From contig NZ_JAMKMR010000004.1 of the NCBI RefSeq assembly GCF_023634645.1, positions 186,001 to 250,000 of the forward strand: a stretch of DNA of 64,000 nt. Direction: 5' to 3'. Position numbers and translations under genes: made by a program. Positions 1-9,049 of this stretch are shown piece by piece. This DNA comes from Vibrio sinus (lineage in GTDB: Bacteria > Pseudomonadota > Gammaproteobacteria > Enterobacterales > Vibrionaceae). The number at the start of each line of letters is the position of its first letter. Positions within the stretch are counted from its first letter, which is position 1. A model generated the notes under the pieces. It saw only the letters and a program-made list of their open reading frames with translations. It was not told the DNA's origin and did no database searches.

Positions 1-117
1 GTTGTTGCAGCGCTTACAGAATTGGCGAAACGTGGCGATGTTGAGAAATCTGTAGTTGCTGAAGCGATTAAGAAATTCGACATCGATACAGAAAAAACAA
101 ACCCACTTTACGCATAA
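1..117 (+). CDS. aceE: Pyruvate dehydrogenase E1 component, C-terminal end (partial)
   Basis: Only the last 38 codons and the TAA stop lie in the window; the gene enters from the left edge. The frame reads VVAALTELAKRG... and ends ...NPLYA, which fits the C-terminus of the homodimeric E1 decarboxylase. Identification rests mainly on position: it ends 28 bases before aceF on the same strand, the usual aceE-aceF-lpd order. E1 performs the thiamine-diphosphate-dependent decarboxylation of pyruvate and acetylates the lipoyl groups of AceF. Confidence 0.85.
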   Translation, partial: VVAALTELAKRGDVEKSVVAEAIKKFDIDTEKTNPLYA

Positions 118-145
118 GCGCTTGATTTAGAAATAGGAAAAGTCA

Positions 146-2029
146 ATGTCAATCGAGATTAATGTACCAGATATCGGTGCGGATGAAGTTGAAGTTACTG
201 AGATTCTTGTCAGCGTAGGCGACAAGGTTGAAGAAGAGCAGTCTCTGATCACTGTTGAAGGTGACAAAGCTTCAATGGAAGTACCGGCTTCTCAAGCTGG
301 TATCGTAAAAGAGATCAAAGTATCTGAAGGCGATAAAGTCTCTACTGGTTCTCTTATTATGGTCTTTGAAGGTGAAGGAGCGGCGGCAGCGCCAGCTCCT
401 GCAGCAGAAGCGGCTCCAGCGGCTGCGCCTGCTCCAGCAGGCGCGGCAGAACTTAAAGAAGTTCACGTACCAGATATCGGTGGCGACGAAGTTGAAGTGA
501 CTGAAATCATGGTAGCCGTTGGCGACAGCATCGAAGAAGAGCAATCTCTTATCACTGTTGAAGGCGACAAAGCTTCTATGGAAGTACCTGCACCTTTTGC
601 AGGCACGCTAAAAGAGATCAAAGTTGCAGCAGGCGATAAAGTATCGACTGGCTCTCTTATCATGGTGTTCGAAGTTGCAGGCTCAGGCGCTCCAGCGGCT
701 CCAGCAGCAGTTGAAGCACCGGCTGCAGCTCCAGCAGCTGGAACACCGGCCCTAAAAGAAGTCAACGTTCCTGATATCGGCGGTGATGAAGTTGAAGTGA
801 CTGAAATCATGGTAGCGGTTGGCGACAGCATTGAAGAAGAGCAGTCTCTCATCACTGTTGAAGGCGACAAAGCTTCTATGGAAGTACCAGCACCTTTCGC
901 AGGCACGGTTAAAGAGATCAAGATTGCGACAGGCGACAAAGTATCGACTGGTTCTCTTATCATGGTGTTTGAAGTGGCGGGTGCAGCACCTGCTCCGGCA
1001 GCAGCTCCAGCTCAATCGGCGGCACCTGCATCAGCGCCAGCGGCAGCGCCAAAAGCGGCGGCTCCAGCTGCGTCAACTGGCGACTTCCAAGAAAACAACG
1101 AGTACGCTCACGCGTCTCCAGTGGTTCGCCGTCTAGCACGTGAGTTTGGTGTTAACCTTGCGAAGGTGAAAGGTACTGGTCGTAAGAGCCGTATCGTTAA
1201 AGAAGACGTACAAAACTATGTGAAAGAAGCGCTTAAACGTCTTGAGTCTGGTGCAGCTGCATCAGGCAAAGGTGATGGCGCAGCTCTTGGTCTTCTACCT
1301 TGGCCAAAAGTGGACTTCAGCAAGTTCGGTGAAACTGAGCTTAAGCCTCTTTCTCGCATCAAGAAGATCTCAGGTGCGAACCTACACCGTAACTGGGTGA
1401 TGATCCCTCATGTTACTCAATGGGATAATGCTGACATCACAGAAGTTGAGCAATTCCGTAAAGAGCAGAATGCGATTGAAGCTAAGAAAGACTCTGGCAT
1501 CAAGATCACTCCGCTTGTGTTCATCATGAAAGCGGCAGCGAAAGCACTAGAAGCTTTCCCATCGTTCAACTCTTCTCTATCGGATGACGGTGAAAGCCTA
1601 ATCCTGAAGAAATACGTGAACGTTGGTATCGCAGTAGACACGCCAAATGGCCTAGTGGTTCCTGTGTTCAAAGACGTGAACAAGAAAGGCATCTACGAGC
1701 TTTCTGAAGAGCTAATGGCAGTATCGAAGAAGGCGCGCGCTGGTAAACTGACTGCGGCTGACATGCAAGGCGGTTGTTTCACTATCTCTAGCTTGGGCGG
1801 TATTGGTGGTACGGCATTTACCCCAATCGTCAATGCACCAGAAGTGGGCATCCTAGGTGTGTCTAAGTCTGAGATGAAACCTGTATGGAATGGCAAAGAG
1901 TTTGAGCCACGACTACAGCTTCCTCTATCTCTGTCTTACGATCACCGAGTGATCGATGGGGCAGAAGGTGCACGTTTCATTACGTACCTAAATGCATGTC
2001 TAAGCGACATCCGTCGCCTAGTGCTATAA
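146..2029 (+). CDS. aceF: Dihydrolipoyllysine acetyltransferase, PDH E2 core with three lipoyl domains
   Basis: This 627-residue E2 core protein transfers the acetyl group from lipoamide to CoA and scaffolds the pyruvate dehydrogenase complex. Three lipoyl domains are visible at about residues 4-76, 104-177 and 204-277, each with a GDKASM motif; the lipoylated lysines should be K41, K142 and K242. They are separated by Ala/Pro linkers. A peripheral-subunit-binding domain follows at about 320-360 ([14 protein letters not shown]), then the catalytic domain with the SYDHRVIDG active-site motif near the C-terminus. Domain number and length match E. coli AceF. The ATG follows a GGAAAA sequence. 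It lies between aceE and lpd; lpd is 224 bases further on and may also have its own promoter. Confidence 0.97.
   Translation: MSIEINVPDIGADEVEVTEILVSVGDKVEEEQSLITVEGDKASMEVPASQAGIVKEIKVSEGDKVSTGSLIMVFEGEGAAAAPAPAAEAAPAAAPAPAGAAELKEVHVPDIGGDEVEVTEIMVAVGDSIEEEQSLITVEGDKASMEVPAPFAGTLKEIKVAAGDKVSTGSLIMVFEVAGSGAPAAPAAVEAPAAAPAAGTPALKEVNVPDIGGDEVEVTEIMVAVGDSIEEEQSLITVEGDKASMEVPAPFAGTVKEIKIATGDKVSTGSLIMVFEVAGAAPAPAAAPAQSAAPASAPAAAPKAAAPAASTGDFQENNEYAHASPVVRRLAREFGVNLAKVKGTGRKSRIVKEDVQNYVKEALKRLESGAAASGKGDGAALGLLPWPKVDFSKFGETELKPLSRIKKISGANLHRNWVMIPHVTQWDNADITEVEQFRKEQNAIEAKKDSGIKITPLVFIMKAAAKALEAFPSFNSSLSDDGESLILKKYVNVGIAVDTPNGLVVPVFKDVNKKGIYELSEELMAVSKKARAGKLTAADMQGGCFTISSLGGIGGTAFTPIVNAPEVGILGVSKSEMKPVWNGKEFEPRLQLPLSLSYDHRVIDGAEGARFITYLNACLSDIRRLVL
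455..976 (+). repeat. Near-identical lipoyl-domain repeats 2 and 3 in aceF
   Basis: The segments at about 455-676 and 755-976 encode lipoyl domains 2 and 3 and are almost identical in DNA and protein, offset by 300 bases. The first domain (about 155-373) is clearly more diverged. The pattern suggests recent duplication or ongoing gene conversion between the two inner domains. Confidence 0.85.
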
Positions 2030-2036
2030 CTTGATT

Positions 2037-2059
2037 CAGAGGCGGCTTTGCCGCCTCTG
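2037..2059 (+). terminator. Hairpin after aceF without a U-tract
   Basis: A perfect 10-bp GC-rich stem, CAGAGGCGGC / GCCGCCTCTG with a TTT loop, starts 7 bases after the aceF stop. No run of T follows, so it may be a weak or partial terminator, or an mRNA-stabilising hairpin that lowers lpd expression relative to aceEF. The rest of 2060-2253 shows no clear site beyond an AAGAGGT ribosome site and a GATAAT hexamer near 2231 ahead of lpd. Confidence 0.45.
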
Positions 2060-2253
2060 CTGATTGAAACGAACAAAACATTAATTATTCCTAATTGAAC
2101 TGTTGTCTAGCTCACAGGCTAAATGTATTTTCTTTTCACGCCATGTACATCTCTGTAGACTATTGCGGTCTAAAAATGGTTTGAAAGCAAACTGACATAA
2201 GAAATAAGTCACCCACCTTAGCCTGTTTGGGATAATGACTACAAGAGGTCAAA

Positions 2254-3678
2254 ATGAGCAAAGAAATTAAAGCCCAAGTTGTTGTACTTGGTGCAGGTCC
2301 TGCTGGTTACTCCGCCGCGTTTCGTTGTGCAGATTTAGGTCTGGACACAGTAATCATTGAACGTTACAACACACTTGGCGGTGTTTGTCTCAACGTGGGT
2401 TGTATTCCTTCTAAAGCCCTTCTACACGTTTCTAAAGTTATTGAAGAAGCCAAAGCACTCGCTGAGCACGGCGTTGTCTTTGGTGAGCCGCAAACTGACA
2501 TCGATAAGATCCGTTTGTGGAAAGATAAAGTGATTAACCAATTGACTGGCGGTCTTGGCGGCATGGCTAAGATGCGTAAAGTGAATGTGGTTAACGGCTT
2601 GGGTAAATTCACTGGCGCAAACACCATTGAAGTTGATGGAGAAGACGGCAAAACTGTCATCAACTTTGACAATGCAATCGTTGCAGCAGGTTCACGTCCA
2701 ATCAAGCTTCCGTTTATTCCACATGAAGACCCACGTATCTGGGATTCAACTGACGCACTTGAACTAAAAGAAGTACCGAAGAAACTTCTTATCATGGGTG
2801 GTGGCATCATCGGTCTTGAAATGGGTACTGTGTACCATTCACTAGGTTCGCAGATTGATGTGGTTGAAATGTTCGACCAAGTTATCCCTGCCGCTGACAA
2901 AGACATTGTTAAAGTCTTTACTAAACGCATTAAGAAGAAATTCAATCTAATGCTAGAAACGAAAGTCACAGCTGTTGAAGCAAAAGAAGACGGCATCTAC
3001 GTTTCTATGGAAGGCAAAAAAGCGCCTGCTGAAGCTGAGCGTTATGATGCGGTTCTTGTTGCCATCGGTCGTGTGCCAAATGGTCTGTCACTTGATGCGG
3101 ACAAAGCGGGCGTTGCCGTTGATGAGCGTGGCTTCATCAACGTTGACAAGCAGATGCGTACTAACGTACCTCACATCTATGCTATCGGTGATATTGTTGG
3201 TCAACCAATGCTGGCTCACAAAGGTGTGCATGAAGGCCACGTTGCAGCAGAAGTTATTGCTGGTAAGAAACACTACTTTGACCCGAAAGTTATTCCTTCT
3301 ATTGCTTACACTGAGCCAGAAGTGGCGTGGGTTGGTAAGACTGAAAAAGAAGCGAAAGAAGAAGGCATCAACTACGAAACGGCGACGTTCCCATGGGCGG
3401 CGTCTGGTCGTGCAATCGCCTCTGATTGTGCTGATGGTATGACTAAGCTTATTTTTGACAAAGACACTCACCGTGTGATTGGTGGTGCTATCGTTGGTAC
3501 TAACGGTGGTGAGCTGCTTGGTGAAATTGGCTTAGCAATCGAGATGGGCTGTGATGCAGAAGACATCGCACTGACTATCCACGCTCACCCAACGTTACAT
3601 GAGTCTGTTGGTCTGGCTTCAGAAGTCTTTGAAGGCACGATTACCGATCTACCAAATGCAAAAGCTAAAAAGAAGTAA
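2254..3678 (+). CDS. lpd: Dihydrolipoyl dehydrogenase (E3)
   Basis: This 474-residue FAD/NAD disulfide oxidoreductase reoxidises dihydrolipoamide for the pyruvate dehydrogenase, 2-oxoglutarate dehydrogenase and glycine-cleavage complexes. The N-terminal FAD-binding motif VVLGAGPAGYSAA is followed by the redox-active pair C45/C50 in GGVCLNVGCIPSK. A second nucleotide-binding motif, IMGGGIIGLEMG, binds NAD, and AIGD and the C-terminal HPTLHE segment complete the family signature. An AAGAGGTC ribosome site sits 5 bases before the ATG. It is the last gene of the PDH cluster and ends at a strong terminator. Confidence 0.97.
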   Translation: MSKEIKAQVVVLGAGPAGYSAAFRCADLGLDTVIIERYNTLGGVCLNVGCIPSKALLHVSKVIEEAKALAEHGVVFGEPQTDIDKIRLWKDKVINQLTGGLGGMAKMRKVNVVNGLGKFTGANTIEVDGEDGKTVINFDNAIVAAGSRPIKLPFIPHEDPRIWDSTDALELKEVPKKLLIMGGGIIGLEMGTVYHSLGSQIDVVEMFDQVIPAADKDIVKVFTKRIKKKFNLMLETKVTAVEAKEDGIYVSMEGKKAPAEAERYDAVLVAIGRVPNGLSLDADKAGVAVDERGFINVDKQMRTNVPHIYAIGDIVGQPMLAHKGVHEGHVAAEVIAGKKHYFDPKVIPSIAYTEPEVAWVGKTEKEAKEEGINYETATFPWAASGRAIASDCADGMTKLIFDKDTHRVIGGAIVGTNGGELLGEIGLAIEMGCDAEDIALTIHAHPTLHESVGLASEVFEGTITDLPNAKAKKK

Positions 3679-3704
3679 TATCTAATCTTTAAGCTTATTT
3701 GGCT

Positions 3705-3742
3705 GAAAAAAAAACCGCTGACGTTATGTTAGCGGTTTTTTT
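3705..3742 (+). terminator. Bidirectional intrinsic terminator after lpd
   Basis: AACCGCT / AGCGGTT arms flank an 11-base loop, with runs of A before and T after. The symmetry lets it stop lpd on the plus strand and luxR, which arrives from the right on the minus strand. Nothing else is evident up to the luxR stop at 3864. Confidence 0.9.
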
Positions 3743-3863
3743 ATGGTGATTTTTAAGACACGTTTAGTACTGCATAGATAAGCTCTGATAGTGCTCATTG
3801 AAGCCTTTAGGCTGCCAGAACTTCTGGCGGATTTTCACAACGTTAGAGCTTATATATGGTCAT

Positions 3864-4469
3864 CTATTTGTAAATGCACATAATGCTGAGGTAGCTATCT
3901 ATTAACTTGCTAGATTTCTCCTCATCTTGCAGCCTATTGGCTTGGACAAACAAGGAGTAAAACACACCGTGGAACATGGTGGCTAGGTGTTCAGCATTGT
4001 GGTGGTTGCTTATTTCGCCACGCTCAATCGCATTGTTAAACATGTTTTGTACTAACAATTGATTGGTGCGATTGGTGGTCATAAACAACGGCCAAACTTC
4101 GTCTCTGGTCGAGGCACTCCACTCAAACCAGACCTTCAGCCAATGACAGTCATGAATCACGAGCTTCACCATTTCATTGTTGATGTTGGTCAAGTTGTCT
4201 TTGATGTGCAGATCTAAGTCGATATTGTCAGAGAGGAAGTTGGAAAATTGGCGGACAACATGAGTAAGTACATCATCAACCAAATCTTCCCGAGTCGGAA
4301 AGTAGTTAAACACGGTGGCCACTGATACTTGTGCAATCTCTGCAATGTCAGCATGTCCACCTCGGCCAATTCCTCTTCGAGCAAATACCTCTAAAGCAAT
4401 TTCCATCAACTGAAGTTTGCGTTTTTGCGGGGACAATCGCGTACGCGGTCTCTTTGTAATAGAATCCAT
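3864..4469 (-). CDS. luxR: LuxR/HapR/SmcR-family quorum-sensing master regulator (TetR fold)
   Basis: This 201-residue TetR-type DNA-binding protein is the high-cell-density master regulator of vibrios. The N-terminal half (RPRTRLSP, IALEVFARRGIGRGGHADIA, VSVATVFNYFPTREDLVD) is the highly conserved recognition helix-turn-helix, at about residues 18-62. WLKVWFEWSASTRDEVWPLF in the ligand-binding domain is diagnostic of the family. I place the start at MDSITKRPRT: AAGGA lies just upstream of this ATG, the known family starts with MDSI, and an in-frame ATG six codons earlier would put the ribosome site inside the coding sequence. The C-terminal third and the ending at CIYK differ from V. harveyi LuxR. 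Its leader carries a site complementary to Qrr small RNAs. Confidence 0.95.
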   Translation of the reverse strand: MDSITKRPRTRLSPQKRKLQLMEIALEVFARRGIGRGGHADIAEIAQVSVATVFNYFPTREDLVDDVLTHVVRQFSNFLSDNIDLDLHIKDNLTNINNEMVKLVIHDCHWLKVWFEWSASTRDEVWPLFMTTNRTNQLLVQNMFNNAIERGEISNHHNAEHLATMFHGVFYSLFVQANRLQDEEKSSKLIDSYLSIMCIYK

Positions 4470-4478
4470 AGATAAAAT

Positions 4479-4497
4479 CCTTGCCAATTGAGTTGTT
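4479..4497 (-). promoter_or_regulatory. Qrr sRNA pairing site over the luxR ribosome binding site
   Basis: On the mRNA strand this reads AACAACTCAATTGGCAAGG, ending in the Shine-Dalgarno sequence of luxR. It is complementary, with small bulges, to the conserved core of Vibrio Qrr RNAs as I remember it (CCUAGCCAACUGACGUUGUU). At low cell density Qrr1-5 with Hfq block translation of LuxR/HapR mRNAs at this place. The complementarity can be read directly; use in this strain is inferred. Confidence 0.85.
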
Positions 4498-4797
4498 ATA
4501 TAGGCTTGTTGCCCTATTAATTATTATATTACTTACATATTGCCCTATGAGTGTAATGGTGCATATCTTTCAGGTCAATGTGTTATCACGATATTGTGGT
4601 CAGTTATGCGAGTAAATGTTCTAATATTTAACTCATTGAATTCTTAATAAGGGTTGAAAGGGTAAATAATTTAACTATCACTAGTAGGAGTGATAGAATA
4701 CGCCGCATTATTTTTGGCTATTCTTTATAAAATTCGCCCATAATGTACTTTTGCGATTTTGGGTACTGAAGAGATAGCATTTAACCGAAGAAACGTA
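4498..4797. other. Divergent luxR-hpt intergenic region
   Basis: This 300-base AT-rich region must hold the promoters of both luxR and hpt. I do not see a convincing copy of the LuxR autoregulatory box (TTATTGATAAATTTATCAATAA); the nearest, around 4640-4660, is weak. No coding potential was seen. Confidence 0.5.
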
Positions 4798-5328
4798 ATG
4801 AAACATACAGTTGAAGTGATGATTTCTGAGCAAGAAGTTCAGAAGCGAGTTGAAGAGTTGGGTAAACAAATTACCGAGCACTATAAAGATAGCCAAAATT
4901 TGGTACTGGTTGGCCTTCTACGTGGCTCTTTTGTCTTCATGGCGGACTTAGCTCGTGCCATTGAAGTTAACCATCAGGTGGATTTCATGACGGCATCAAG
5001 CTATGGCAATGCGATGGAAAGTACTCGTGATGTCCGTATTTTGAAAGATCTAGATGATGACATTCAGGGTAAAGATGTGTTGTTGGTTGAAGACATCATA
5101 GATACCGGCAATACCCTGACCAAAGTTAAAGAAATACTGACGCTGCGCGCGCCTAAGTCTGTTGAGATTTGTACGCTACTTGATAAGCCGTCTCGTCGTG
5201 AAGTCGAGGTGGATGTGAAGTGGGCGGGTTTTGAAATTCCTGATGAGTTTGTGGTCGGTGTGGGTATCGACTATGCACAAAATTATCGTCACCTACCGTA
5301 CATTGGTAAAGTCGTGCCTCAGGAATAA
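4798..5328 (+). CDS. hpt: Hypoxanthine phosphoribosyltransferase
   Basis: This 176-residue cytoplasmic enzyme salvages hypoxanthine (and more weakly guanine) with PRPP to make IMP or GMP. The PRPP-binding motif [14 protein letters not shown] is intact, as are the N-terminal [11 protein letters not shown] segment and the C-terminal [12 protein letters not shown] segment that shapes the purine pocket. The start is taken at MKHTVEVMI; an earlier in-frame ATG would add 13 residues unlike the family. Hpt next to the LuxR-family regulator is the usual vibrio arrangement. Confidence 0.95.
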   Translation: MKHTVEVMISEQEVQKRVEELGKQITEHYKDSQNLVLVGLLRGSFVFMADLARAIEVNHQVDFMTASSYGNAMESTRDVRILKDLDDDIQGKDVLLVEDIIDTGNTLTKVKEILTLRAPKSVEICTLLDKPSRREVEVDVKWAGFEIPDEFVVGVGIDYAQNYRHLPYIGKVVPQE

Positions 5329-5355
5329 TGTGTCAGCATTGACCGAGTGCTAGAT

Positions 5356-5387
5356 GAAAAAGAACCTGCTCAATGAGCAGGTTCTTC
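5356..5387. terminator. Intrinsic terminator between hpt and can
   Basis: AGAACCTGCT / AGCAGGTTCT with a CAATG-type loop forms a 10-bp stem. The minus strand continues in TTTTTC, so it is a proper terminator for can; it probably also stops hpt, although the plus-strand U-tract is poor. Confidence 0.85.
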
Positions 5388-5408
5388 TGTATAGGTGGCA
5401 AGATTTTT

Positions 5409-6056
5409 TTACGGCTTGAGTATTTGCTCAATCGACGTTTGATGCACATCATGTAAAGATTCAGAGCTTGCGCAGCGCATGCCTAAATCTTCTAATTTGC
5501 CATCTCCAATACCATATATGACACCGTGGATTTCCACTTCTTGGCCTCGATCCCACGCATTTTGCATAATGGTCGAGTTACCCAAGTTGTATACTTGCTC
5601 TGCGACATTGAGCTCACATAACTTATCGGCCCATTGCTCCTCAGGAAATTGCTCTAGGCTGCTCTTATGCTTTAAGAATACATCTCGAATATGCAGTAGC
5701 CAGTTATTGATAAGGCCAAGCTTAGGATTGTCAATGGATGCTTTTACGCCGCCACAGCCATAGTGACCACAGACAATGATATGTTTGACTTTCAATACAT
5801 CAACTGCATATTGAACCACAGAGAGACAATTTAAGTCTGTGTGAATCACTTGGTTCGCGACGTTTCTGTGGACAAAGAGTTCTCCAGAGTACAACCCGGT
5901 TAGGCGCTCTGCTGGTACACGGCTGTCTGAGCAGCCAATCCATAGAAAGTCTGGACTTTGTCCTTCAGCTAATTTAGCAAAATATTCAGGGCGCTCGGAT
6001 TTAATCGAGTCAGACCACTCAGAATTATTTTCAAACAGCTTTTTAATTTCTGGCAT
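5409..6056 (-). CDS. can: Beta-class carbonic anhydrase
   Basis: This 215-residue zinc enzyme interconverts CO2 and bicarbonate, supplying bicarbonate for carboxylations at air-level CO2. The zinc ligands and catalytic dyad align with E. coli Can by number: C42, D44 and R46 in GCSDSRVP, and H98 and C101 in [15 protein letters not shown] is also present. The start is at MPEIKKLF, preceded by GAGGAAAG seven bases upstream; 12 further in-frame codons upstream are not used in the family. Confidence 0.96.
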   Translation of the reverse strand: MPEIKKLFENNSEWSDSIKSERPEYFAKLAEGQSPDFLWIGCSDSRVPAERLTGLYSGELFVHRNVANQVIHTDLNCLSVVQYAVDVLKVKHIIVCGHYGCGGVKASIDNPKLGLINNWLLHIRDVFLKHKSSLEQFPEEQWADKLCELNVAEQVYNLGNSTIMQNAWDRGQEVEIHGVIYGIGDGKLEDLGMRCASSESLHDVHQTSIEQILKP

Positions 6057-6356
6057 GTTACTTTCCTCACGATTTTGCAACACTATACACAAAGATATCA
6101 GTGCAAGCTTGTAAAAATTTGCAAATTAACCTCGTTTACTTAAATCAACATGCGTTAGTTGGTTCATCATCGGGCTGAATGGTGGTAGAACAAAATCATG
6201 CGTAGAGGATAGTCTAGTCAAGTGCTAGAATAACAAGACCCCCAAGTGCCATACAAAACCTGCAGACCCTTGGGTGACCTACCTTCAATGCCAGCCACTG
6301 ACGAACGGTGTTCTGGCCATCATCAACATAATTAGCGGTGGATAGTGAAAACTATT
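6057..6356. other. Divergent can-yadG intergenic region
   Basis: About 300 bases without a gene. The only structure I see is a spaced inverted repeat CCCAAG...CTTGGG at about 6241-6276. Promoters of can (-) and yadG (+) must lie here but are not clearly readable. Confidence 0.4.
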
Positions 6357-7283
6357 ATGCATGCATTAGAAATTAGTCAGCTTCGTAAAACCTACGCTGG
6401 AGGGTTTGAGGCGTTAAAAGGCATTAGCTTACAAGTCGCAAAAGGGGATTTTTACGCACTTTTAGGACCTAATGGCGCGGGCAAATCAACCACCATCGGG
6501 ATCATTTCTTCTTTGGTCAACAAAACATCCGGCCAAGTAAAAGTATTCGGCTACGACATTGATAAAGATCTTGAACTTGCCAAACATCAGTTGGGATTGG
6601 TTCCGCAAGAGTTTAATTTTAATCCATTTGAAACGGTGCAGCAGATAGTGCTGCAACAAGCTGGGTACTATGGGATTTCAAAAAGCCTAGCAAAAGAGAG
6701 GGTGCAAAAATACCTTACCCAGCTCGACTTATGGGATAAACGCAATGAAAGGGCGAGAAACTTATCCGGCGGGATGAAGCGTCGATTAATGATCGCAAGA
6801 GCTCTGGTTCATGAGCCACAGCTACTTATCTTAGACGAACCGACGGCTGGTGTGGATATTGAACTGCGCCGCTCGATGTGGGACTTCTTACAGCGAATCA
6901 ACCAAGAGCAGTCAATTACTATTATTCTGACCACGCACTACCTAGAAGAAGCGGAAATGTTGTGCCGAAATATAGGCATCATTAACCGAGGCGAGCTCAT
7001 TGAGAATACTTCAATGAAATCACTGCTTGGCAAGCTACATGTGGAAACCTTTATTCTAGACCTGGATAAGAGTGAAGCGGTGCCCGAGTTACAAGGGGTC
7101 AATTCACAGCAGTTAACCAACGGCTCATTAGAAATTGAAATTGAAAAGTCGGTCGGCTTAAATCATGTGTTTGCTCAGCTTAGTGAAGCGAACATCAATG
7201 TGCTGTCAATGAGAAATAAAGCCAACCGATTAGAAGAGTTGTTTGTTGATATCGTCAAGCAACAAAGTAAGGAGGCGGTATGA
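6357..7283 (+). CDS. yadG: ABC-2 type exporter, ATP-binding protein
   Basis: This 308-residue ATPase has the length of E. coli YadG and aligns with it throughout. Walker A GPNGAGKST is at about 37-45, the signature LSGGMKRR at about 136 and Walker B LLILDEPTAGVD at about 157. The C-terminal NKANRLEELF tail is typical of this subfamily. MHALEI is taken as the start by family alignment; a GTG four codons upstream is possible and neither has a strong ribosome site. The stop overlaps the start of yadH as ATGA. The substrate of YadGH is unknown. Confidence 0.92.
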   Translation: MHALEISQLRKTYAGGFEALKGISLQVAKGDFYALLGPNGAGKSTTIGIISSLVNKTSGQVKVFGYDIDKDLELAKHQLGLVPQEFNFNPFETVQQIVLQQAGYYGISKSLAKERVQKYLTQLDLWDKRNERARNLSGGMKRRLMIARALVHEPQLLILDEPTAGVDIELRRSMWDFLQRINQEQSITIILTTHYLEEAEMLCRNIGIINRGELIENTSMKSLLGKLHVETFILDLDKSEAVPELQGVNSQQLTNGSLEIEIEKSVGLNHVFAQLSEANINVLSMRNKANRLEELFVDIVKQQSKEAV

Positions 7284-8053
7284 TGTATAAGATTTATTGG
7301 ACGGCCTTTTGTAGCTTACTGGGTAAAGAAATTCATCGATTTATGCGAATTTGGGGGCAAACCTTAGTGCCGCCAGCCATCACGATGAGTTTGTACTTTG
7401 TGATATTTGGTAATCTAATTGGCTCTAGGATCGGTCAAATGCATGGGGTGAGCTACATGCAATACATCGTACCGGGACTGATTATGATGTCAGTCATCAC
7501 CAACTCGTACGCCAATGTCTCGTCTTCGTTTTTTGGCTCGAAATTTAACAAGAGCATCGAAGAGCTACTGGTGGCGCCTGTGCCAACTTACGTGATTATT
7601 TTCGGATTTATCATGGGAGGCGTTGCGCGAGGGCTACTGGTGGGAAGCATCGTCACTTGTGTGTCTTTGTTCTTCGTTAAACTGCAAATACATCACTGGT
7701 GGGTGATTGTCGTGACGGTGTTCTTGACCTCTGTCGTGTTTGCCTTAGGTGGCCTGATTAACGGTGTGTTTGCAAAAAGCTTTGACGATGTTTCCATTGT
7801 GCCGACCTTTATTTTGACACCTTTGACCTACTTAGGCGGCGTATTCTACTCAATTAGTTTACTGCCTGAGTTTTGGCAAACGGTGTCCAAGTTCAACCCC
7901 ATTGTGTATATGGTGAATGCGTTTCGCTATGGTTTCTTGGGCATATCCGATGTAGGGATTGGCACTTCATTTTCGATGCTGCTGATCTTTGTTGCTGTCC
8001 TTTATGGTGTGGCACATTATCTAGTCTCGAGAGGCGTTGGACTTAGAACCTAG
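7280..8053 (+). CDS. yadH: ABC-2 type exporter, permease protein
   Basis: This 257-residue inner-membrane protein has about six predicted membrane spans and is the partner of YadG. It is collinear with E. coli YadH, including KEIHRFMRIW, ITMSLYFVIFGNLIGSRIG, SIEELLVAPVP and PTFILTPLTYLGGVFYS. GGAGG lies 4 bases before the first ATG and 7 before a second adjacent ATG, so either may start. Translation is coupled to yadG by a 4-base overlap. Confidence 0.92.
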   Translation: MMYKIYWTAFCSLLGKEIHRFMRIWGQTLVPPAITMSLYFVIFGNLIGSRIGQMHGVSYMQYIVPGLIMMSVITNSYANVSSSFFGSKFNKSIEELLVAPVPTYVIIFGFIMGGVARGLLVGSIVTCVSLFFVKLQIHHWWVIVVTVFLTSVVFALGGLINGVFAKSFDDVSIVPTFILTPLTYLGGVFYSISLLPEFWQTVSKFNPIVYMVNAFRYGFLGISDVGIGTSFSMLLIFVAVLYGVAHYLVSRGVGLRT

Positions 8054-8073
8054 TTTCCTTTTTCGGTGACAAA

Positions 8074-8109
8074 TAAAAATGGTCGACACAGTCGACCATT
8101 TTTATTTTA
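8074..8109. terminator. Bidirectional terminator between yadH and panC
   Basis: AAAATGGTCGAC / GTCGACCATTTT with an ACA-type loop is followed by TTATTTTA. It suits both yadH (+) and panC (-), which end on either side. Confidence 0.9.
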
Positions 8110-8132
8110 GAAGCAAGTGAATTGCTTAGCCG

Positions 8133-9038
8133 TTACTCGTGACCTTCAGCGGTCTCAGAAGCTTCATCAGAACCTTCTTTACTCTCGCTTGTTAGCTCGA
8201 CAATCAGGTTGTCAATCAGGCGGGCTTGGCCCAAAAATGCCGAAACAAGTATGACAGCTTGCTCTGAATCGCTGGTGATCGCTTGCAGGGTTTGAGCATC
8301 GCGAATATAGATTTCATCCGGTTGCAGGCCAGCGGCACGCAGCTGATCACTGGCGTCTTCGACAATAGAGGCGTAGTCATCACGGCCACTGCGGATGCTG
8401 CTGCTTACCCAACGCATGGTGCGAGCTAACACAGGTGCGCGTTGTCTTTCGTCTATCGTGAGTAAGTTGTTACGTGATGACATGGCTAGGCCATCCATTT
8501 CACGTACAGTTGGCACACCAATGATATCAATGTCTAATGCCAAGTCTTTGGTCATCTGTTTGATAACGGCGAGCTGCTGGAAATCTTTTTCGCCAAAGCA
8601 AGCCACATCAGGTTGGACAATATTAAAGAGCTTTGTCACCACAGTAGCGACACCTTTGAAGTGACCAGGGCGAGACGCTCCCTCTAAAATATGAGAAATT
8701 CCAGGTACTTCAACAGATGTTTGTGTCTCCAATCCTTGTGGGTACATTAGCTCAGGGGTAGGAGTAAACAGAACTTCTACCGCTTCAGAAACCAACTTCT
8801 GTGAGTCTTCTTCAAGAGTTCTTGGATAACTTTCAAGATCTTCCGAACGATCAAACTGCATTGGATTTACAAATATACTGACAACGACAATATCGGCATG
8901 TTTGCGCGCTTCACGCACTAAGGTCAAATGCCCATCATGAAGGTTACCCATGGTAGGAACAAAGCCAATTGTACGACCTTCACGTTTATACTGTTTTATC
9001 TGCTCTCGAAGAGAAGAGATATCAGTAAAAGTATGCAT
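8133..9038 (-). CDS. panC: Pantothenate synthetase (pantoate-beta-alanine ligase)
   Basis: This ATP-dependent ligase joins pantoate and beta-alanine, the last step of pantothenate synthesis. The nucleotidyltransferase signature is complete: [14 protein letters not shown] near the N-terminus, [11 protein letters not shown], the GEKDFQQL pocket and the MSSRNNLL segment that plays the KMSKS role. At 301 residues it is longer than E. coli PanC (283), with an extra acidic tail rich in Ser and Glu that probably has no catalytic role. It follows panB by 11 bases, so the two are co-transcribed. Confidence 0.95.
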   Translation of the reverse strand: MHTFTDISSLREQIKQYKREGRTIGFVPTMGNLHDGHLTLVREARKHADIVVVSIFVNPMQFDRSEDLESYPRTLEEDSQKLVSEAVEVLFTPTPELMYPQGLETQTSVEVPGISHILEGASRPGHFKGVATVVTKLFNIVQPDVACFGEKDFQQLAVIKQMTKDLALDIDIIGVPTVREMDGLAMSSRNNLLTIDERQRAPVLARTMRWVSSSIRSGRDDYASIVEDASDQLRAAGLQPDEIYIRDAQTLQAITSDSEQAVILVSAFLGQARLIDNLIVELTSESKEGSDEASETAEGHE

Positions 9039-9049
9039 AATTCAATCCT

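Noticed and set aside
463..963. Long open frame opposite to aceF (166 codons)
   Set aside because: It mirrors the Ala/Pro-rich repeated lipoyl region; the open frame follows from codon bias on the other strand and has no ribosome site or family resemblance.
819..1136. 105-codon plus-strand frame inside aceF
   Set aside because: Out-of-frame reading of the repeated lipoyl/linker DNA, rich in Leu/Arg/Gln, no ribosome site.
2364..2996. 210-codon open frame opposite to lpd
   Set aside because: The plus-strand lpd product is complete with all catalytic motifs; the antisense product is low-complexity and unlike any protein.
4470..4487. Six-codon N-terminal extension of LuxR (MARILS)
   Set aside because: These codons contain the ribosome site and part of the Qrr pairing region; the family starts at MDSI.
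6241..6276. CCCAAG...CTTGGG inverted repeat upstream of yadG as an operator
   Set aside because: Arms of six bases about two dozen bases apart are expected by chance in a window of this size and no other signal supports it.
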